From assembly GCA_023078555.1 (NCBI GenBank), contig CM041198.1, positions 10,277,836 through 10,341,835 on the forward strand: DNA of 64,000 nt. The letters run 5' to 3'. Below, piece after piece: positions 23,590-33,828 of this stretch. A program made the translations under genes and the position numbers. The stretch's first letter is position 1. Every line of letters begins with the position of its first letter. The stretch comes from Ulva prolifera (Eukaryota; Chlorophyta; Ulvophyceae; Ulvales; Ulvaceae). The notes under the pieces were generated by a model. It was given only the letters and a program-made list of their open reading frames with translations, did not search any database and was not told where the DNA came from.

Positions 23590-23945
23590 GGGATTGCGGG
23601 TCCGGGTGCACAGGTGAGCGGGGTTGTGTGCGGGTGGGGGCCAGCTGGTGGGCGGGGTGGGGTTTGATAGGCGAGGCTGGGGCCTCGAGATTTGTTGTGG
23701 GTGTCTTTGTGTGTTTGGCTTTGCAGCCTCGGCTGCGTGTGCTTTCCAGGCTTTGGGTCCGGGCTTTGGGACGGGGTGCCAGCGGGGGTGGGCGTGCGAT
23801 CGTGGTGGGTGTGGTGCGTGGGGGCCTGTGTGTGTATGGTTGCCGCCGGGGCGGGTGCGGACGTGTGCGGCTACATGGGTGTGTTGGTATGTGCTGCGTG
23901 TTTCTAGTTGCGTGGGTGTGAGGTTCCCCAAGTTGTTTCCCGCGG
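23590..23945. other. G/T-rich low-complexity stretch
   Basis: Strongly strand-biased G/T-rich sequence. It produces Pro/Thr/His-rich frames on the minus strand that look spurious. Confidence 0.6.
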
Positions 23946-23985
23946 TGCTACTTGCCTCGCTCGCTTTGTCCTTGTAACACACAAT
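23946..23985. repeat. Dispersed repeat end, copy 2
   Basis: Matches 17889-17929, including TTTGTCCTTGTAACACACA. In both copies the minus strand can be read as VCYKDKASEA and a Ser/Thr-rich continuation, so a coding origin is possible. Confidence 0.5.
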
Positions 23986-23989
23986 CAAA

Positions 23990-25690
23990 GCACTAGTTCA
24001 CGGCGTTCCGGACACTACCAAAGCGTGCATGCATCCACAAACTATGTTGGCATTGCTTGATCAAAAGTCTCGCCCTGCCCTTGAGGAAGTTAGCCACACC
24101 CCTAGATGCAGTGTGCCTGCCATGGTCCACGAAAACAAGAGTGGTCACACGATTGTGTGGCATCATTACTTGTTGGGTGACATGTGGCTTGTCCGCCTGC
24201 GTGGCAATGCCCCTCAAACCTCCACTTGATTACGTATGTGAAATTGGCCGGACCCACGGTGATGTTGTACATGTAGCTTGGCGAAGTCCCAGGGATGAGT
24301 GCTGGTGCGGAAGACGATGCGGTTACATGTAACATCAAATATCTGCCAAAGCACGCAATGATGAGTTCGAAAGGAGAACACTTTGTGTAGGGCAGTGTTG
24401 TGGAGCATGACTCTCACATTGAGCACCTCATTACGGATTGTCTGTAAGGCTCCGGAGCCAGGGGACACGGCACAGCGGTATGGACGTTCTCCGGGCGACA
24501 TCCGTCGGTTCGGCTACAGGGCATCCATCTGTGCGATACGCGATTGGCCGTACGCTCTCTGACACTTGGGTTGAAGCTAGAAGTGCGATGGCAAGTTGTG
24601 TCCACCTCCTGCTACATCGAACCTCACGCTCGCGCGCAGGGGGTGTTCGAGAGCTAGGGCGAGTGACCTGTGTTACAATGACCAAGTCGGGGAGGTAGGT
24701 AGCGCCGTAGGAACATCCGCAAGAATACCCATGTCACCACCAGCCAACGTCGGAGCCACACACCACACACATCTTCCAATACCACCCCTGCACACCTATA
24801 CCTCCATACACCCACAACTGCACACATGCGCACGTGCACTACCACAGACATGGACTTTTCCACATGTATGCGGCAACCTCTCGCACACGCTCAGAATTAT
24901 CCGCCGCAAGCACGGCCGGGACATCCAAATAGGATACTTCTCGGCTGCTGCAAGGCGCAGTTTGTGCAAGGGGGAGAAGTAGCCCCCACCCCCAAGCCAT
25001 ACCCTGAATACCCCCCAACAAGTAGATGCACCCCTACTCCGCACTCCAACGCAGCGACAACATCATCACGCAGCGCGCCCAAGCCATAGCACGCCCAAGC
25101 CACATCAAACACTGCGGGACAGTAGGGCCTTGGTAGCATGACATGGCCCAGGCAATGACGGTTGCGGGAACTCCGAACGCCGCGCAAAGCTGCCGCAACG
25201 ACAAGCGGAGATCATCGGGAGACGGCGCGTCACCATTGTACCTGATTGATTGTGTGCTTTTTGATGGGAATTCATTCGAATGTGTGCATGCAAGGGTGCC
25301 ACGTAGCCTGTGGCGGATGCATCTGTGTGGTTGATGGAGCTGCATGCTGGCGTGCTGCAGCTTGTGGTATGTGCTTTGCGTTGTGTGTAGGTCCATTTAG
25401 GACGTTGTTGTTGCTAGGTGTGGCCTGGCAGGTGGTGGGTGTAATTGTGATGTGTACGCCCTACTTATGACGCCGTTTCGACGCTGTTACAACGCCGTTA
25501 CGATGTGGAATCAACTTGATGCAGTGTGTCCATGTGCCCTTGTCAGTCGTCACATAATTCTGGCACGCAAGGGGGTTCGTGTCATTTTACCAATACATGT
25601 GCCACCAAGTCACCCCCATTGGCGTGGGTCAAGGGTGGTCTGCTTTTGATGGTTTGCCGTTGAGGATGAAGTGGGTCGGCGGTTAAACGA
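23990..25690. other. Long stretch without a recognisable gene
   Basis: About 1.7 kb. Parts of 24700-25090 are rich in CA and CCC. No ORF here shows a known domain. A C-rich/ACACAC-rich zone near 24755-24830 is the only compositional feature. Confidence 0.35.
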
Positions 25691-25696
25691 GTATGG

Positions 25697-26280
25697 ATGA
25701 TCGCCTTGTACCGGTGTGGTACACGGGTAGTCTGCCCTAGGCGGTGCCGCCAGACAGTGCCGCCAGCGCCACAGCAGTCGGTCCAGGCGCCGGCTGCCCC
25801 GTCGATGGCTGTGCCACGGTCCCGCAGACCCGCACAGCGGGGTGACATCCTCGCGTTCTTCCCGGGCGCGCCGATCATCGGCGACATGTGCGTCACCCCC
25901 CCGCTGGCTGCCTCGAACGTCAGCGCCGCGGCGCTCCACGACGGTGCCTCGACAGGGGCCGCCGACCGGCGCAAACGCGAAAAGTACTGCCGAGCCGGCG
26001 CGGGCGCGTTCACGCTGGTCCCGCCGTCGCATGAGACGCACGGACGGGTTGGCCTTGCTGCCTTCGCATTCCTCAACAGCTTGCTGGTGTGGCTGCAGGG
26101 TCTGGCACAGCCTCCCGGCGGCGATTCCTTGAGAACGCAATGCGCAATCTCTCGACGACGCTCTGTACACAACGGCGTGTGGCGGCGCGCCTGGTCTGCG
26201 CCGCAGCTCCGCTGATGGCACGTCACGCGGGCAAGAATTTTTTTTGCGGGACACAGTCCCGTATGATGACCTCTCGCCGC
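25697..26280 (+). mobile_element. GC-rich fragment of a retroelement polyprotein C-terminus
   Basis: A 172-codon open frame contains RPAQRGDILAFFPGAPIIGD, then RKREKYCRAGAGAFTLVPPS, then ETHGRVGLAAFAFLNSLL. This layout (a GDI with acidic strand, then a KY segment, then F.P...ET.GR.G) resembles the C-terminal region found after reverse transcriptase in many algal non-LTR retroelements, possibly a restriction-like endonuclease fold. GC content is clearly above the neighbours. The upstream RT is missing. Long minus-strand frames over the same DNA are taken as shadows. Confidence 0.5.
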
Positions 26281-27085
26281 TAACATGCCGTCCGGCCTGA
26301 GCGGTGAGGTGCCCCTCGGGGACCCCGCCCGCTTGCCGCCACCAACCGGGGGTCGTAAAATGCAACCCGCATACGACGAGCAAGTTGCTACGTCACTAAT
26401 GTTTGGCAATCAAACCTGGACTGTGAACCATATGGGTTGCGTACCGGCGCAAACATAGATTCTTGGCCACGTCTGCACCTCTCTGGTCGCCACGACGTGA
26501 CTCGGAACTTCCTTGAAGGCTACTGCTGTCGTGGGGCCTTCAAATCGAGTCTGCACAATCCTGTTTAATCTAGCTTTGACGTAGTGAGTATCGTTTGGCG
26601 TACTGTCGAAGGAATATGCGTGCAGTCATCCCTCTTACTTCAACTGCTAGTAGCGTCTGCGGCAGAAGTTCGCGAGCACTGTGGCAATCCAAGTCGCAAA
26701 AGCTTGGTGCTGTTGGAGAAAAAAATATATCAGGTTTGTTTTTGTGCTCCTTGAAGCATGGCAGACAGAAGCGCCAAGTCATTCACTCGATAGTTTTCTC
26801 CCTGGTGGAGTCGGTGGTCACACCCGTCGACAGTCTCGAGGGTGAATCGCCCGCATACGTCAGATAACCCATACGCGATTTTACTGGGATGCCTGCATGC
26901 AAGATAGATGTGATGGACGCCAAGTTGGTGGGTGATGGCCAGTGACATGTAGGTCACACACCTGCCTGTGTTGTGAGATTCAATTTGGCCCGTAATGCGA
27001 CGCATTACAAAGCGTCCTTATGATCTTCCCATGTTGCAATCGACAGTTCACGTTGACGTGGCCTGCGTGTCGTTCAAATTGCGCT

Positions 27086-27120
<35 letters not shown>

Positions 27121-27235
27121 CTTGGTGAAATTGTCTCCTGTATGTGAACTACGAGGTAATGAAGACACCGAGGATAAGAAGCAAACGTAGAACATATGCA
27201 GCTGTATCTTGATCAATGCCCATGCAGGTGCACGC
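26281..27235. other. Upstream flank of the Maf gene; no gene seen
   Basis: About 950 bp with a 32-G homopolymer at 27086-27117. No coding signal is recognised. Confidence 0.35.
27086..27117. repeat. Homopolymer tract of 32 G
   Basis: Uninterrupted G run about 120 bp upstream of the Maf start codon; may form a G-quadruplex. Its length may be misassembled. Confidence 0.95.
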
Positions 27236-30200
27236 ATGGGAATGCCAGCTCAGAACACAGGTGCAGACTCGTTTCGTGAGACCCTACCGCATTTGTTGGT
27301 TGTTCAATTCCAAAAGTTTGTGTCACAGAAGCCCCAACCCCAAATTATTCTTGGGACACAGTCAGAGTCACGGAAAGCAGTCGCGAATGAGCTTGCTGAG
27401 CGGTGTGCAACACCTGCCCTGAGCGATTGACCATCCAGATAAGCAGTCCTTTGTTAACGTTCTGGGAAAGGATCCAGCCCAGCAAGCTAGCATGGTCAAG
27501 CTTCATAGTCATGCTGTGAGGTCTTGTGTGCAACAGCTGCCGTGGTGTTACTGCTTGTTGCCGGCCTCAAGCTTTGCAGTAAACGGTGCAGGTTTGACTT
27601 CAAGTACTCAAGCATTACGGCTGACATCGATGAGAAGGCAATCAGGCGAGCCAAACCACGTGAACTTGTTCGAGTTCTTGCACATGCAAAAGCCAAGGCC
27701 ATCATTGCAAAGCTCAAGGCAAACGGCTCACTTGTGTCCCCAGGCTTCCTGGTGACCTTCGATCAGGTGCTCTACGTAGCTAGCTGGCATGGTGAAAAGA
27801 CGTTAAATAGCCCGTCCTACACGTGTGCACCCTATCGACCTGTGATATTCGGCATACACTAGAGCAAATCTTGCTACCAGGGCATGAGTTGTTAAGTGGT
27901 CAAGAGAGCGGCATTGTCATGTGCCGGGCGCCTGTCAGCCTGGGTTTGGTGTGCGGGAGAAACCCGCCTTTGTCGGTGGTCTATGCCGCGCGCCGGACTC
28001 ATGCTGGCTTAAGGCCGTTCTTGGAGCTCATGTCGACTGAAACAGCATTCCACGGGAATTGTGTAGTGCCGTGTCACCCCTCCCTTGCAAATTCTTCTAG
28101 ACAAAATTGTCCGTGGCATGCGGGGAACTGATCAGGTGTAGTGCCGAGTCTGACATGCGACGCGTCAGGCTGCAACGCCCATGCATAAGCCACTAGGCGT
28201 GCTGCATGTTTTTTTTTTATCTACTTTGCTCTTTGATACGGATCTTGTCAGCAATGTTGTTTGTGAGGAATTCAAGGTTCACTGCGATAGCAATATTCAT
28301 GACATACAGCTGCTGAAACATAACTGTGCTGTGCTGTCTGCGCTTTGGAGCTGCGAGTCTTGTCTGGTCGGTGTTGTACGCGCTCGCTCAGAAGTGTGAT
28401 CTCTGAGTTCTCCTTTGCTGCATTATGTAGCATAACCAAAGCTGGGGCCAGGCGACCAGTGCTTTTCCTAGATGCGATATGTAGCGTACCGGCGATGAAA
28501 AAAAAACCCGGAGGTGAGATAAGCGAAAAAGCGATATCTGTAGCCCCCTTTATCGCGAGCGAAGCGAGCGATAAAAAAACGCAAGCGAAGCGAGCGATTA
28601 AAAAACGGCAGCACCCACACATCGCAAGCGAAGCGATCGCCGAAATAACACACGCGGTCAACAATCGCTTGCCCCTGCCGCGGCTGTTCCGCCACAGTGA
28701 GATACATGCTTAGCGGTTGGTGCATTGTCGTGACGCTGCGGAGATTAGCAGAGATGGGACACCCCAAGAAGATCAAGCTGTACAATCTGAACATATTTGT
28801 GTGCTACGCTGCTTTCAAGAAGTGGCGGGCGAACAAGAGCTGACGTATGTAGATGATGAAAATGTCTGTGATTCTCGATTACGCAACATGTCAAACAATG
28901 CAGTTTGGATGTGAATTGGCTGCCGGCACCAAGAGAGCACTGAATTCCGAACTCTAGCCGTAATCGCTTAGCTAGAAAGTAAAATTATTACATGTAGCTG
29001 TAGCAATAGCTTAGCTAGAGACAGGTACTAAATGTCTAGGTTGAAGGCGACTCTGATCTTGTACGTGATACTATGAGACTGTTTCCTTTTTCAATCTCCC
29101 GATTCGTCGCCAAGGAATAGCACTTTTTGGAATAAGGATGTATGTTGTTGTATTCCCAGGCACATGTGTCAGAATGCGTATTTCATTTCGCTGTGCTACT
29201 GCGGGACATTGAAGGCAAGATGCAGGATGCGAGCATGCATAAATGTGACTCGCATTTGTACATAGGTGAGAGCAGTTGGGAGAAATAGACTGTTTCGGTG
29301 GCTACAGGTGCAGTGCCATGTCAGCTATTGCGGCACCCCAAAGCAATTGTAGTGTGTGTGTGTGTGTGTGTCTGGCATACACAAGTTGCCCTGGCGTCGT
29401 TTCTGCAGACTTTTCAGTGTGTTCCTGCAGAGCTTCTGCTTCAACATGCTGTACTAGTTGGTGTCATGCAAGCATGGTGCCCAAGGCAACTTTTAGGTTG
29501 GGGACCCCTATTGATGTCATGATTGGTGCATCTGGTTTTCTGCATGCATGCATCATCGTAGCCCGCCTTGCCCTGTGATGAGCTTCTTCTTGCCAGATTA
29601 TCAACCATAGCAACCAGATGAGTACCACAGTGGCAAGAGTTGGCACTTGTGGGTTTTCATGCATGCATGATCATCCTCTTGTGATTGGCGGTACAGGCGA
29701 TCAAGTAGGTATGGTGTACTGATGCCGTTTTGTTGCAGGTAGTGTTGTGTGATGGTGAAGTGCGGGAAAAGCCAGAGAACATGGATGAAGCACGAAAATT
29801 CATCAAGAGCTACGCCAATGCCCCTGCCGAAACAGTTGGAGCGTGTGTGTGTATCTGCTTAGATTCAGGTTTGCTCTATGAAGTCTGCATGTGAACGTGT
29901 CGCGGCATTGTTGCATTGTTTAAATGTATAGATGAGCAGCGTCCAACGGCTGCGTATGAGGTTTTCGGTACAACTACCGCCTGGTCGAGGTTCCACCGCC
30001 ATTTGCAGGGGTGTGCATCGAACAGATTGATGTGAACAAGGTTTATCTTTCCGCAATTCCGGAGACTATCATTGATGAGTTGATCACGGATGGTCAGGTG
30101 TTTAATTGCTCCGGAGGTAAGCTGCAAGATATCACGTCCTGTCCCGATGCACAAGCATTGTGTGACACTCTGTTAATGTGCGAACAAGTATTTTGGCAAT

Positions 30201-30553
30201 TGTCATCTTTGTGCTCTGCCTCAACAAAAAAATCGGAGATTAGTTACTAGGTGTTGCGGCATGTTCGACGTCTGAGAATGGCCATTTTCGGGACAAGATT
30301 GAGCACCCAAGATTGGGCACCCTTTGATTGGTAGGTGATCTAGATTTGTGCGTTATGTATTCATGCGCGCTGATTTTTCTGTGTAGGATTGATGATCGAG
30401 CATCCATTGGTGCAACCATATATTGAATCAATCGATGGCACAACCGAAGGTGTCATGGGGTTGAGCAAGACCGCGCTTTTGCGTATCCTGTTACAGACAT
30501 TCGACGGAACACTTACGTTGCCCAACAAAGAGCCGTCTTCGTCACAAGCTTGA
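27236..30553 (+). CDS. Maf/ASMTL-type nucleoside triphosphate pyrophosphatase
   Basis: Member of the Maf family, which hydrolyses non-canonical or modified nucleotides to monophosphates and so cleans nucleotide pools. Five exons join in phase: 27236-27402, 27592-27766, 29739-29850, 30009-30116 and 30387-30553, about 242 residues. Conserved parts are PQIILGTQSESRKAVANELA, SSITADIDEKAI, ELVRVLAHAKAKAI, the catalytic-aspartate strand LVTFDQV (usually ADTVV), EVREKPENMDEARKFIKSY, and LMIEHPLVQPYIESIDG with GVMGL. They follow the plant Maf protein closely. The family's S-x-S-x-R-R loop appears as TQSESRK. The junction of exons 3 and 4 (GTATCT donor at 29851) is the least certain; the segment between VGA and VNKVYL is about 12 residues shorter than in plants. 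Intron 2 is about 2 kb, far longer than other introns here. Confidence 0.85.
28496..28650. repeat. GCGAGCGAAGCGAGCG repeats in Maf intron 2
   Basis: The words GCGAGCGAAGCGAGCGATAA and GCAAGCGAAGCGAGCGATTA, each followed by runs of A, plus a third degenerate AAGCGAAGCGATCGC, recur within about 110 bp. Each can form a small CG-rich hairpin. Confidence 0.7.
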
Positions 30554-30881
30554 GTCAGAAGCTCAACGTTAATCCAACAGCTTTAGCCAAGCATTGCTCC
30601 AGGAATGGTGCCGCAATTTGGATTATTGCCGCTATTTTGATATCAACTCCCTACATGGCACGGATGTACTGAAGCTGCCGATCCTTGGCTGCATGTTGAC
30701 CCGACGAACTGAGATGTTACGGTCTTCACCTTGAGTAAACAGCCATCAATCGATTGTCTTCGGAATGATCTGAATACCGTCCTAAATTAGAGGTTCGTCA
30801 GATTAGCTTGCGTTACATGGGGTCTAGGTCAAAAAACTTTAATCTTTGTTGTTTCAGTCACTCCGGAAAATCATGATACAC

Positions 30882-31698
30882 TACCGTATTAAATGAAAAG
30901 GTTCGTTGGAATTTGTCCGTCCAGGTCCCAGAGCGACGAAATTAATGCAAAATCCTGTCCCGTGTCGACCGCAGCGATGAAGTTGACTAAATAGTTTCGC
31001 CTGGTCCCGGCTTCTCGTCGCTGGTGCGACGAAGTGCGAATCAATATGTACTGACCTGGCGCTTGCAACTACATCACGATGGCGGCAGTATAAATTATAA
31101 ATGTCATGCGTCCCGTCTATTCAAGGCAGCTGGTGCTTGGCGCCTTGTATAACAACGCAAGTTGTTGTGTTACACATCCATCACAAGCCCTGTAAACCGC
31201 CTCTGCTCGTCGCCAATAGGCGTGTCATCAGCCTCCATGTCGAGGCTATCATCTTCAATCAGTTCAAACTCTGCAGAACGCTTTTAGGCAGCTCGTATGA
31301 ATTCCCCATCTTTGCGTCTTTGCGCTCTCGTGCTGCCTTTTCAGCTACTTGCTCGGGATCATTCGCATCAAATTTCTTGAAGTAGCTAGTAATTAATTTC
31401 GGCACCTTCCTATCTGGTTCGTCGTCTGTGACATCAATGCATTCACTAGACTCGCTCATAGTGAGTACGAAGAGGTCCGCAGCGAACTGACAAGCCACGT
31501 GACGCCAGTACGACGAATGCTAAAAGAATGAATGCGGCTTGTCCAGTCCCGCAATGCATACGCGCGACGAACTGAAAAAACAATGAATCGCCTGTCTGTC
31601 CCGTTCACGCCAAAATCGAATGGCCCGAAAATAAAAAACAATTGTTCCCGCGTCTTGTCCCACCTGGCCCGGAACGAACCTTTGCATTTATTACGGTA
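30882..31698. mobile_element. TIR element family A, copy A2, inserted in element B1
   Basis: The left end CCGTATTAAATGAAAAGGTT and the right end, reverse complemented, CCGTAATAAATGCAAAGGTT are inverted repeats flanked by TA (flank GATACAC-TA ... TA-CACAAG). Length is about 815 bp. It encodes the small minus-strand ORF at 31170-31459. Confidence 0.85.
31170..31459 (-). pseudogene. Small conserved ORF of TIR family A (copy A2, one frame break)
   Basis: Starts MSESSECIDVTDDEPDRKVP, then KLITSYFKKFDANDPEQVAE and KAARERKDAK. After a frame break it continues in an acidic tail (EFELIEDDSLDMEADDTP) and ends GLVMDV-stop. The same start, middle and end appear in A1 and A3. There is no recognised domain. 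The segment before YF resembles a PCNA-interacting peptide only loosely, lacking the Gln. Confidence 0.6.
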
Positions 31699-32019
31699 TA
31701 CACAAGTTAGTACCTAAAAAATCTAGCGTTACACGTGCCATGTCGATGGATCTAATCTAGTACGACACAGCAACAAATAGCCATTGTGTACACTGGGCTT
31801 GTCATGGTCCAAATGCATGATCACAACTCACAGTTCAAATACTGGGCATGCTTAAATGTACACTCAAGAATGAAGCTACCATTCAGGGTGGGCTTCTGCA
31901 GTGCATGCAAAACATGGCCGTAAGGCCAAGGACATCCAAGGACATGGTGTCACCGGTAAGCCACAAGACTACCGTATGTGCCGTATGGAGTAATACATGA
32001 AGCAAAAGGCAATAATCAC

Positions 32020-32478
32020 ACCATACTAAATTAAGAGGTTCGCCACATTAGCATGTGTTACATGGAGTCTCGGTAAAAAAACTTCAACATTGTTGGGTCA
32101 GTCTGTTCGAATGCAAGCGCGAGTGGAAGCGTCATACCGTAAGTTTAGTTGGGCGAAATGTTAAGTATGTGTGCGGAGTACTTAGCACATGACGCCTGAG
32201 ATCAGGGATCACACCTGTATGGTCAGTATCTGAGTCAGATACGTGAACCATGACCTTGTTCGACCTATACAGAGAGCTGGAATGTGTCTTCTCATTCGCG
32301 GGCTGGTGACTGACACGTGTCACCCCGTGCGTGCATCCGCATGTGTACATGCCTTGTGCGCTACGAGGCACTTTCACAACACAGTCACATCGAATTTTTT
32401 TGTTTAACTACACGTAGATGGATTTCTAGAAAGCCTAGCGTTACACATTACATGTCGAACCTTTTGTTTTGGTACGGT
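32020..32478. mobile_element. TIR element family B, copy B2 (MITE-like)
   Basis: The left end ACCATACTAAATTAAGAGGT continues to TGTGTTACATGG. The right end reverse-complements to ACCGTACCAAAACAAAAGGT and later GTGTAACGCTAG. About 460 bp, no ORF of note. Confidence 0.65.
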
Positions 32479-32479
32479 G

Positions 32480-32880
32480 TACGTAGAATCATATGCCAAA
32501 TTCCCCCTACTCATACATTCTCACATATGATCGAATTCGTACTACCTATGCTCAAACGTTTTCCTTGATCCGAAGCGACGCCAAGAAAAGGTAGGAGTTG
32601 ATCGGGTTGCTGGGTGTACTTCCGCGGGCCTTGCATCAATTTGCGGACGTTACTCAGTAGTCTCTGAGGTGTGCATGTATGACATGATGGAGAACTGGTG
32701 TTGTGATGGCACATCATGTGTCTTGGACACTTCCGGGAAGAGGTGAAAAAAAATCGGTGAAATGAGTGTGTTGCAGCTTTGTCCATGCGAAAGCCATTGT
32801 TCACTGATACTGCCAACATCCACCTCCGCCTGCAAGGCACACAACCAAGCGTACATATCCGAGCTGTCAACAAATCTATC
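32480..32880. other. No gene seen
   Basis: About 400 bp between a MITE and an LTR; short ORFs only. Confidence 0.35.
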
Positions 32881-32883
32881 TAG

Positions 32884-33210
32884 TTCGGTTTAGACGCGTA
32901 GTCTATTGGTAAGGGCAGGTCGGGAGGCCAATATCCCATACCTGCTGCGCACTGAGGTAGAACCTTGGAATACGATGGGGAGATGTCTAGTGCCGTGAAA
33001 CAATACAGATAATGGTTATAGATCATAGTGTGCATCTCAATATATGCACACCGGCAGTCAAGATTACGGCGGGAGATCTATACCAGGTTCTCCCTCACTG
33101 CTCCGGGACAATCTCGCTGGCGACTTACCCGTGCACTCAATCTGCAGATCGATCCGTGCATGGGTGTACGTGTCACCACACTGTTGCCCGTAAGCTCATG
33201 CATTGCGACA
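32884..33210 (-). repeat. Degenerate copia-2 family solo LTR
   Basis: Follows the reference LTR (TAGACGCG, ACCTGCTGCGCAC, GAGGTAGAACC, TTACGGCGGGA, GGGTGTACGTGTCACCACAC) and ends GCATTGCGACA, with many substitutions, so it is an old copy. Confidence 0.8.
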
Positions 33211-33535
33211 GGCCCATACGTTGTGACATGGTCGCAGCTCGAATACTATGCCATGCTCGAAGTATGCAATGCAACTTTGAACGATGCGACTGATGCAGCC
33301 ACGCGCTTGACGCATCTACATCCAGCTCTTCGGCGCACACTACGTCCAGGAACAAAATAATCATAGACGATTACACCTATTTGTCCTCACACCGAGATGC
33401 TACCCAACAAGCACTCACACCGAGTCATTAGCGGCCAACGCGCTAGCAACCATGCCAAGCATTTCGATTCGCTCAAGCAGCAACGGTTGCAGGCAAGATA
33501 CGAGGCCCGCGCAAGCGAACCGGGTCATGTCTAGC

Positions 33536-33823
33536 TGTCAAGACGCGTGTTAGTCTCATCGAGTGTGCACAGGGGTTAATGCGCGTGCCTGAGCTGGTAA
33601 GCATGCTGACTGTGCATGACGACGTGGAGGGGAGCGTACCTTGCCATCGCGTAAAGTCGCGCGGCAGAAATGAAAGTAAGAATTGAATTGGTGACCTCAT
33701 GAGTACACACTACATGCTCTACCACTAGAGCTCACCTGAAGCAACGAGTCCTTTGTTAGACGACTCCACCCTTGATTATGTCATCTATATTCTTGGATCC
33801 CCAGATATGGATATCCCACAACA
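33536..33823 (-). repeat. Solo LTR of the TRIM family
   Basis: A 288-bp reverse-orientation copy of the TRIM LTR at 20578-20865, flanked by perfect CTAGC duplications (33531-33535 and 33824-33828). It interrupts the decayed Copia copy that follows. Confidence 0.93.
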
Positions 33824-33828
33824 CTAGC

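Larger units (their letters stand above)
30776..31768. mobile_element. TIR element family B, copy B1, interrupted by element A2
   Basis: The left end ACCGTCCTAAATTAGAGGTT continues with TCAGATTAGCTTGCGTTACA. The right end reverse-complements to a related sequence containing GTGTAACGCTAG. Removing A2 leaves under 200 bp. Copy B2 at 32020-32478 shares both ends. Confidence 0.6.

Noticed and set aside
23380-23988. 202-codon Pro/Thr/His-rich minus-strand ORF
   Set aside because: It results from G/T-rich low-complexity DNA with no conserved part except the short dispersed repeat.
25582-26409. 275- and 257-codon minus-strand ORFs
   Set aside because: They lie over the GC-rich retroelement fragment; the + strand frame has the recognisable motif order, and high GC lengthens all frames.
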